In this document: piece by piece, positions 56,901 to 64,000 of the stretch
Layout: every line of letters starts with the position of its first letter
Position numbering within the stretch: position 1 is the first letter of the stretch
Origin: Zingiber officinale
Taxonomy: Eukaryota > Streptophyta > Magnoliopsida > Zingiberales > Zingiberaceae
Length of the DNA stretch: 64,000 nt
Direction of reading: 5' to 3'
NCBI RefSeq assembly: GCF_018446385.1
Contig: NC_055986.1
Span: forward strand, 104,829,489 to 104,893,488
Notes under the pieces: generated by a model
Seen by the model: only the letters and a program-made list of their open reading frames with translations
The model's database searches: none
What the model was told of the DNA's origin: nothing
Program-made: the position numbers and the translations under genes

Positions 56901-59662
56901 ATCTTATAATTTCACCCATCTTTTGTGAAATTTCATAACTCATCGACTTAATGCTTCTATAAATAGAACAACATTATATCTCATCGCTATTCATAACTAG
57001 AAACTTTTCTTCCACTTCTTAAGCAACTTATTATTTCTGGAAATTTTATTGAATAATATAGTTAGACAAATTGTACCTTGACTTCTAAACTCTTAGACAA
57101 ATTGTACCTTGACTCCTAAACTTAAATATGAATAGCATTCATACCTAATTTTCACCTATTTTACTTTTGTTTGAAGTTTCTTTAATTTCATTCACTAGCA
57201 TTATGAATAGTCTGTAATTCTTGAACTTTCTAGACTTTTCAGTTTCTAAGCCTTTATTTTAGAATGCTTCTCAAATAGTTTATAAAAAAATAGATTTTTC
57301 ATATCTCAGCAATTACTTTACCATCAATAAGAATTTTTCAATATCTTTTAAGCGTCCACTATCACTAATTTCTTTTCTGTAGCTTTGGCAGACAAGTAAA
57401 TAACTTTCTTCCAATTTTTAGTTTTTAACTTTCTATATCGACATAGAAACTATCAAATGCTTTAAACTTGGTTGCAAGTTTTTTAGCCTCAACGTTAGCT
57501 AGCTTTTATACAATATGTTCTCCTCATTTCTAAAACTCAGCCCAATCTTTAAAATATGTCTTCTTCAAAACCTCTACCATCCAAAACCATACTTCCATTT
57601 CCCTTCTTTTTCCTCCAACTTTAGTGCCTGTATGTAATCATTGAATTTCCTATATGCGTCTCTACATACTGTTTAATTCTCCTTCAAGTATAAGCTTTAT
57701 TCATACCATACTACTTGAAGACATTAAAATATATAGATTTGAGTATCTAAGTTCCTACAATCAATTTAATATTATAATATAATGTCTCCTAACTTCAACC
57801 ATAATTTCTTTTCTATTTTTATGCTTTAACTGTGTTAGTATCACATTCAAAACCTATATTAGCTATGTCTCAACCATTTTCCTACATATTTTATTTTCGT
57901 TAAGCATGTTATGCTTATTTTCTCCTAATCATTGCATCTACCAAATCTAACCCTTTCTCTTGAAATATTCCTGTATCATAAGTTGCTAACCTAATCCTAT
58001 AACCATAGACTAATTTCTTTACTCTTATCAGTCCAGACATATGAAAGAATCCTGTCTTATTTTACATCACATCCTGCTAATGTTGTAAGGTTGCTTCGAT
58101 ATGACCTATCAACCCACCCTTTGCATATGAAAATATCCAGGTGTACTAACAGTTGACCGCCTAGTCACAAAAATGTTGGTGAGGTTTATGCTGATTAGGG
58201 TTGCCGTTTTTATGGAAGGTTGTCAAGATTTGGTATGACAGGACTAGTTTGTGATAACCAATATGGTAGGCTCATCTAATGCACATTACAGAAACAGTCA
58301 ATTGTCATCCCCTGATATGGCTGGTATGTAGTCAAATATTTTTAAAACGATAAGAGCACGGAAGATGATAAGGTGACATGGACACATTTAAGGAAGATGA
58401 CAAATAAATTCAGTCAAGATGAATTGATGGTTAAGAAGAAAAAGAGACCAATAATAACTTTTATTTAGACAATTTAGAATTATTTTTTAACTACAATGAT
58501 ATTATCAATGATGCATTGTTGAAAACGTGTAACTCCCACTGGTCGAAAACGTGCTACTCCTACTGAGACTGCTTTTGATTCTCCTATTTTGATTTGTCAC
58601 TTTGCGGATGCCATCAGAGATTGACAGAGGGCTACTCGTTGATTAACTCTATCCTGCTCTAGGACATTAACATTAAGGGGAAGACTTCGTAGATTCACTG
58701 TGCATTTGTTCTGAAAACAGCGCACTCAGCTCGGGTAATAGTCATTCTCCTCCTTTGCTTTTGCTAGACAAATGGCTTTACTTATTATTTGGTTTTGGTT
58801 TTGAATTTTAATGTTATTTCAAATGATAAAAATTGCTCTCAATCTACCATTAAATCTTTGTTATCCAGTAATATTCATATGTAAAATAATGGGAAATTAT
58901 GGGATCTATGTTCGACCATCTCTTCCTTGACCTAATTTTCTTGTTACCTGAAATTCTTAATTTGCATATTAGTGAATAATTAAACTTTCAACTCTCTGTG
59001 GACTTGCTTTCTCTCATTCCTAATGCCACTGGTAATAATTTTTATTTTTTTTCAGAAACCTGGTGGTATCATCGCCCTTCTTGATGAAGCTTGGTATACA
59101 TCTGGACTCTGACAATTCTTTTTGGTGCTTCACCTTTGCTGATTAGTTACTACTTCAAAAGAAAGGAACTAAGAATAGTGTGATAGTTCACTTGTTTTTT
59201 TTTTGTTTATCATATGTTACTTTAGTTATTGTGAATTTGTGACTGATCTAGCTTTTTCTTTCTAATGGTATATGAGATAGCATGTTTCCCAAGTCTACAC
59301 ATGAGACGTTTGCTCAGAAATTGTATCATACATTTAAAAGCAACCAGAGATTTGCCAAACCAAAGCTTTCTCGTACAGATTTTACAATCTGCCATTATGC
59401 AGGCGAGGTAACTGTAATCTTATCCTGTACTTGCATGTCAATTTACATGGTATGATGGTAATTGAGTGTTATCTATGTTTCTTGTTGATAGGTAACATAT
59501 CAAGCTAATCATTTCTTAGACAAAAACAAAGATTATGTGGTACCGGAACATCAGGATTTGCTCAATGCTTCTTCATGTCCCTTTGTGTCGGGGTTATTCC
59601 CTCCACTTCCTGAAGATTCATCGAGGTCATCCAAGTTCTCTTCTATGGGATCACAGTTTAAA
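50981..59662 (+). CDS. Class XI myosin, motor domain (5' part of gene)
   Basis: Exons: 50981-50983, 51752-51880, 53730-53873, 53968-54113, 54187-54343, 54437-54495, 54714-54873, 54986-55135, 55283-55419, 55499-55645, 55743-55844, 55943-56000, 56079-56180, 59056-59093, 59281-59407, 59492-59662. All phases agree and give 610 residues without a stop. [20 protein letters not shown] is the plant class XI N-terminal SH3-like start. Motor motifs are intact: P-loop GESGAGKT, switch I NNNSSRFGKF, switch [10 protein letters not shown], and [19 protein letters not shown]. The actin-binding and converter regions, IQ repeats, coiled coil and globular tail would follow and are not in the window. Class XI myosins move organelles along actin and drive streaming. 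The ATG-only first exon is inferred from the phase and from ATG|GTACTG; G to R in KNRRISG is a mild oddity. Confidence 0.95.
51297..51455. repeat. 77-bp tandem repeat in myosin intron 1
   Basis: TACTGAATCGCCTACCAATT starts at 51297 and again at 51374; the units are nearly identical. The bases before the first unit are CATGG, so CATGGTACTGAATCGC at 51292 repeats the start-codon and splice-donor text at 50980. A third, diverged unit therefore begins at the real start codon. Confidence 0.85.
52040..52635 (+). mobile_element. LINE (L1-type) 3' end, 5'-truncated
   Basis: In myosin intron 2 the plus strand reads [20 protein letters not shown], then [20 protein letters not shown] and [12 protein letters not shown], the C-terminal region of plant L1 reverse transcriptase proteins, with stops between. 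The 3' end gcttggttgttgttgtatt-like (52610-52635) is the TTG-rich tail usual for this group. It is a dead-on-arrival truncated copy with later decay. Confidence 0.82.
53096..53169 (+). mobile_element. 50-bp 5'-truncated SINE stub with duplications
   Basis: The body 53108-53157 (GGGACCTCGTATGGCGGGAG, then CTTCGTGCAC and a T5 tail) is the 3' end of a common plant tRNA-derived SINE family. A 12-base repeat TTGGTTTCTTTC flanks it exactly (53096-53107, 53158-53169). Confidence 0.8.
56181..59055. other. Large myosin intron 13
   Basis: 2875 bases, far longer than the neighbouring introns (about 70-110 bases). It is AT-rich and C-poor in places, with no recognised element ends. 58510-58570 contains a short direct repeat (gaaaacgtg.aactcc.actg) and 58250-58460 might be old repeat sequence. 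An insertion is likely but not defined. Confidence 0.5.
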
Positions 59663-60289
59663 GTAATTTTTTTCTCTTAATATAATATTATGTTGATTTC
59701 TGAAGTAGTTGAGCTACTGACTTTTCCTTACAGTTCTACATCTGTCTTATGTGGGTTTTAATAGCTTCTTTATTTGCGTTATGTTTTTTAGCTTCTGTAG
59801 AAGGGTTTCTTTTATCTTAAACATTCTTGAACAAAATCTCCATAAGTAGCTCCTTTCCTCAATAGCATCCATGTTAGGTTTAAGTTTTTTCTGATTTGAT
59901 TTGCGTTTATCTTTGCTTTCAGAGTTGATACTGTATGCCACTAATTTTCTTTCTCATTTCCATATGCTTCTTCCACAATTCCACTGCATTCAATAAACAA
60001 TTTGATTTAATTCCCAATATTTGTTTAGATATTTGGTGAAGGAATAAAATGTTTTTTTTAAACTTTCTTTTCATTTTAAAAATACATTTGCACCACATAT
60101 ATCCTTGGTCCCCATTGATTTATATGGTTGGCTATATTAGATATCTAATCGTAAATACCATATATCATAGGGGTTGACGTGTAAAATTACAATAATGAAT
60201 ATACATACAAGTAGGGGGAACTACCTTGGAAAGGAAAACCCTAATAATTTACCAAGTCTCATCTCATGTATTGCGACTTTTAGGTGATG

Positions 60290-61636
60290 TTTGGTACACG
60301 GATGTGGGAATGGAGAATTAGATTCATTCCCAAACCTTGTGTTTAATTGATAGGAATGAGAATTAAGGGTGCGTTTGGTTCTTTCCTAATAATAGGAATC
60401 GGAATGAGAATCATAGTATTGTGGAATGGGAATGAGTATAAACATGGATATCACTCTTAAAAGTAATGTTTGGTTAATTGAATATTTTCTATCGGAATAA
60501 ATCAAAATTTCCTTTTTATCCTTAAAGGAAAATAAGAGAAAAAAATAGATGTGAGAGAAAGTTGAATGTGAGAGAAAAATATGATAAGAGAGAAAGTATA
60601 ATGAGAGAGAATAATGAGAGAGAAGTGATGGGAAAGAAAAAGTAAATAAATATATTTTGATATTTGATATTTGATATTTGATATTAAGTGGGAAAATTTT
60701 AATTTTGGTTCAAGAATATTTTTGGAATAAGGGAATTTCCATTCTTATAATCCAAATATCAACGTGACAATCAATGATTGTTATTCTCATTCTCCACTCT
60801 TATTCCCCTAAACCAAACGACCCCTAAGATTTTGGAATGAAACCCAAAAACTTGGGTATTGATGAAACTCACCTCCTCCCTTGGGTTTCACCATATCCAA
60901 AAACTTAGATATCATCTAAATTATTTTGAATGGAAATACCCTTAATATATTTATTTAATTTTTCTTTAATATCACTTTCTGTCTCCTTCATCACACTTTC
61001 TCTATCCTTTTCTCTCTCATCATGCATTCTCTTCCATCACATACTCTCTTTCCTTATTTTCTCTCATCACACTTTCGCTGTCTTAATTCTCTCCCATCAC
61101 ACTTCCCCTCGCATCATACTTTCTCTCTCATCATACTTTCTCTCTCCTCAATCTCTTCCATCACATTTTTTTTAATTTTCTCACATCACACTTTCTCTCT
61201 CATCATGCTTTCACTCTCATCGTACTTTCTCTCTCCTTAATATCTCCCACACATACTCTCTCCTCATTTTCTCTCATCTCACTTTCCTTCTCTTCATTTT
61301 CTTTCATCACACTTTCTCTCTCCTTATTCCCTCTCATCACACTTTCTCGCTTTCTCATTCTCTCCCATCACACTTTCTCTCTCCTCATTCTCTCTCATCA
61401 CATTCTCTATCTTTTTCTTTCTCATATTTTTCTCTCACATTCAACTTTCTCTCACATCTAATTTTTTCTCTTATTTTCCTTTAAGAGTAAAAAAGGAATT
61501 TTGATTCATTCCGATAGAAAATATTCAACTAACCAAATATTATTTTTAAGAATAATATTCATGTTCATACTCATTCCCATTTCATAATACTATCATTCTC
61601 ATTCTCATTCCTATGAAAGAACCAAACACCACCTTA
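60290..61636. mobile_element. Tourist-like element holding a second one
   Basis: The outer element (60293-61633) begins GGTGATGTTTGG, ends CCAAACACCACC, and is flanked by TTA. Its core (60950-61440) is CT-rich like that of the 37.66 kb element. It carries the inner element at 60367-60824. It follows the last myosin exon. Confidence 0.78.
60364..60827. mobile_element. Inner Tourist-like element
   Basis: 60367-60824 (458 bases), GGGTGCGTTTGGTT to AACCAAACGACCCC, with TAA on both sides. Its ends match those of the 37660-38785 element in reverse orientation; the core is a short GAGAGAAAG tract, so it is a shorter member of the same family inserted into a longer one. Confidence 0.83.
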
Positions 61637-63700
61637 GTGTCAATCTTTTCATACGAGAGCATCTCTGGCGAGTGAAGCTTGTTAGTTTGTGATTTCCATC
61701 TTGGCTACATTGCAATGCCTCTAGCAAACCATCTATGTTCATTGCACATGGTGAGCAATACTAATACCCTATGACTTTGAGTGCCAAATACATCTGCTAC
61801 TCGAGCTAGTGCTTTTCTCAAATCATGGAATTCTTGCACTACCAGTCGACGATGCTCATTATGTGTCAGTGAAACGACCCATAACTCCCTTCCTAAGACA
61901 TCCAACATATAGCATACCACATTTACTTTAAACCCAAAGAAAATTTTATCACATGCAAACTTCAATTCTCAACATATATCTTTCGAATGAAAATTTCTTA
62001 AGCTTCCAATGACAGAACATGAGAACATAAAACAAATAGTCTCCAACTCATATCCACCTAACAATCAAAAGACTACATTTATTAATATACTCTTAAGCCC
62101 CCTAGACAGTGTGCTATGCATTCCATCTCATCACTTCACCCCCACGCCCTCTATCACCTCCTTGGTGTGCATCTCCTACACCTGTAGCATTTACATTGTG
62201 AGTTCATTGACCCGTAAATATATTCTCCACAAGTAGGTATATGATGAAAACAACAGAGCAATATTTAAAATTAGGAATTATGAACATGAACTTTCTTTTA
62301 TAATTTAACTTCAATCAAAATCAAGCATGCTATAATATCCACAATAAAAGAACTTCAACATCATTTAATAAGAGTACAAGGGGCATTTGATAACATACAC
62401 AATAAGGGAAAACTTCAACATAATCTACCATCAGTAAGTAAAACTTCAACATAATCTACCATCAGTAAGCCTGGTGCCCTTGTGGTAACCTTTATTAGAG
62501 CACAGTCATTCAGTCCATATTCATGACCTGTTGGGAGGTACCTCCTAGGGGAAACTATATATCCGTCTAGCCGAAGTCATCATACATTGCATTAACAATC
62601 ATGTTTGGAAAGGTTCTCCCCGGAGCTCATCCCGAGGCACCAATCCCGTATTGTCACTGCTTATGCACCAAATTTTTCAGTTATTCATGTAGGAGATTCC
62701 TAACTTCAGTCTATCATAACATATAAGAGATAACATGCATAGATCATACCATTAAGTCATACAAGAAATAATCAAATAAACAACTTCTTTTTCATAATAT
62801 AAAAGAAGAAACCTACATAATTCATACCATCTAGTCATAACAAGAAATAATTGAAAGAACAATTACTCACTTCATATCGTAAATCAGCATTCATTCCCCT
62901 CTCCCTAATCCATCACAAGCATTGAACTACAATGGGTTACACTAAGAACTATCCAGCAGTACAGAAGCAAATAAAAGAACTAAGCGCTTCGTAACCCACA
63001 ATTTAGCTCACCCACACCGTATTCAGAATTTCAAATGCAATAAGAAAAGAAAACATCATCATTCGAACTCAAGCCTATCGAAAATCTGTCCAGAAATTTT
63101 CGGCAGAAATAATGGAGAATAGAACATCATTGATCAAGCTCAATCCATCACAAATCTATCCAGCATTTTCGAAAAAACATAGCAAGGGGGAAAAAAAAAC
63201 CCATCATCCAAAGCCTAAAACCACCCACAAACTGTCTATAAATTCATAAGCAATAGGAAGCTTCAAAATCATCTCCGACCAACCCCTAAACTAGCAATAA
63301 TCTGCCCCAAAACTCCTAGAAACATGGGAAGGAGCATAACGTCACCAGTCCATGCCTAGTTCACCAAAATCCTGCCCAAAGCTCAAACCAACAAGAAAAG
63401 CAGGGCAACATAGAAAGAAACAGTTGCAAACCCCTAAATCCAAAGCAGAAATCGAACAACTCACAAGGAGAGCCAAACATCAAAGAAAATCCACATTGTA
63501 ACCTAGTCATAAACTTCAAACTCACTATAAATCCTGAATCCATCCCAATGGAGCAAGGCAATTACAAGAAGCAATGAAATCATCACAAAAATTAACACCC
63601 CGCAACACTACAACCCAGATCAGAATGAAAGAGAAATCCAAAAATCCCTAAGCACCGAAGCAAGGCCATGCCGAGTTTGTTTTTGCAAGCCATCACGAAA
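61637..63700. other. Unassigned sequence after the Tourist-like pair
   Basis: No myosin exon is recognisable here; the expected next block (a conserved LQSLMETLSSTEPHYIRC-type peptide) is missing. A minus-strand frame at 61705-61965 has no family resemblance I can name. 62380-62470 contains a 32-base direct repeat (aaacttcaacataatctacc). The region may be a myosin intron or the 3' part of a minus-strand gene. Confidence 0.45.
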
Positions 63701-63990
63701 AACCACTCATCCCATAACTACTAGGAAAAATCTACTTGCCTTCCTTGCGATTTGAAGGATAAATCTCGGCTTCGGTACGATTCAAACCTTCAACCCAGCA
63801 ACCCCGTCAGAAGCCCTAGTCCGCAAGTGCTTGTGCCACCAGTAGCACCCTTGTCCCAACAAGGTGGTGCCGGCGTGGAAGGGCGAAAAGGAGGGGCGGC
63901 GACGAAGAAACGTGAGAAGAGGAGTCGGGGTCGCAAGAAAATGAAAGGGAGCAATACCCCTTAGGTATTTATGCGAGTTCATTAATCCCA
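63700..63990 (-). promoter_or_regulatory. Probable minus-strand promoter and 5' UTR
   Basis: The composition turns GC-rich. On the minus strand a TATA-like ATAAATA (63966-63972) precedes about 230 bases of leader-like, pyrimidine-rich sequence. No start codon with a plausible protein follows, so the coding part, if any, would lie after an intron to the left and was not recognised. Confidence 0.35.
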
Positions 63991-64000
63991 AACTTAGGCT

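Noticed and set aside
61705-61965. An 86-codon minus-strand frame
   Set aside because: No recognisable domain, no splice-linked continuation and no coding bias visible by eye.

Overview
The window is nuclear DNA of a flowering plant, most likely a monocot with a retrotransposon-rich genome. Plant gene families split by introns (OHP2, SYS1, ALG10, class XI myosin) are scattered among nested LTR retrotransposons of plant type (Ty1/copia SIRE-like and Ty3/gypsy Tat-like), TRIM, SINE, LINE, CACTA-like and Tourist-like elements. The style of the LTRs made me think of Zingiberales, but the sequence does not prove that.

Layout. 1-4.9 kb: an OHP2-type chloroplast light-harvesting-like gene on the plus strand, two coding exons, with an intact-looking SINE in its 2.5 kb intron. 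4.9-37.6 kb: one large nest of mobile elements. Its outer layer looks like an old, decayed Tat-type gypsy element (LTR-like ends at 4910-5790 and 36869-37596, pol remnant at 31.8-33.1 kb, antisense-ORF remnant split over 6.4-7.0 and 21.7-23.4 kb). Inside lie a nearly complete 13.95 kb SIRE-like copia element (7027-20976), itself split by a young 4.3 kb non-autonomous gypsy-like element packed with 58-bp and 93-bp tandem arrays (11830-16129); a TRIM (21088-21695); a decayed copia LTR that holds a second, about 2.1 kb copia LTR, which in turn holds a 3.7 kb CACTA-like element and a solo LTR with a perfect target-site duplication; and a second copia copy reduced to gag plus LTRs (33.1-36.7 kb). 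37.7-38.8 kb: a 1.1 kb Tourist-like element full of CT repeats.

39.5-43.3 kb: SYS1 (Golgi membrane protein), plus strand, three coding exons of which the last has only 8 coding bases. 44.7-49.4 kb: ALG10 (ER alpha-1,2-glucosyltransferase), minus strand, eight exons, with a decayed duplicate of its own exons 1 and 2 inside intron 2. 50.98-59.66 kb: the 5' part of a class XI myosin gene, plus strand; sixteen exons give 610 residues of the motor domain and no later exon is found before the window ends. Its introns hold a LINE 3' end, a 50-bp SINE stub and a pair of nested Tourist-like elements. The last 2.4 kb has no assignable gene; the final 300 bases look like a promoter and 5' UTR on the minus strand.

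The four genes are ordinary single-copy housekeeping loci (photosystem assembly, Golgi trafficking, N-glycan donor assembly, organelle transport) and do not form a pathway together. I see no convincing new multi-gene system. The most interesting material is structural: the satellite-like arrays inside a young LTR element, the depth of nesting, the CACTA-like element, and the internal exon duplication in ALG10.
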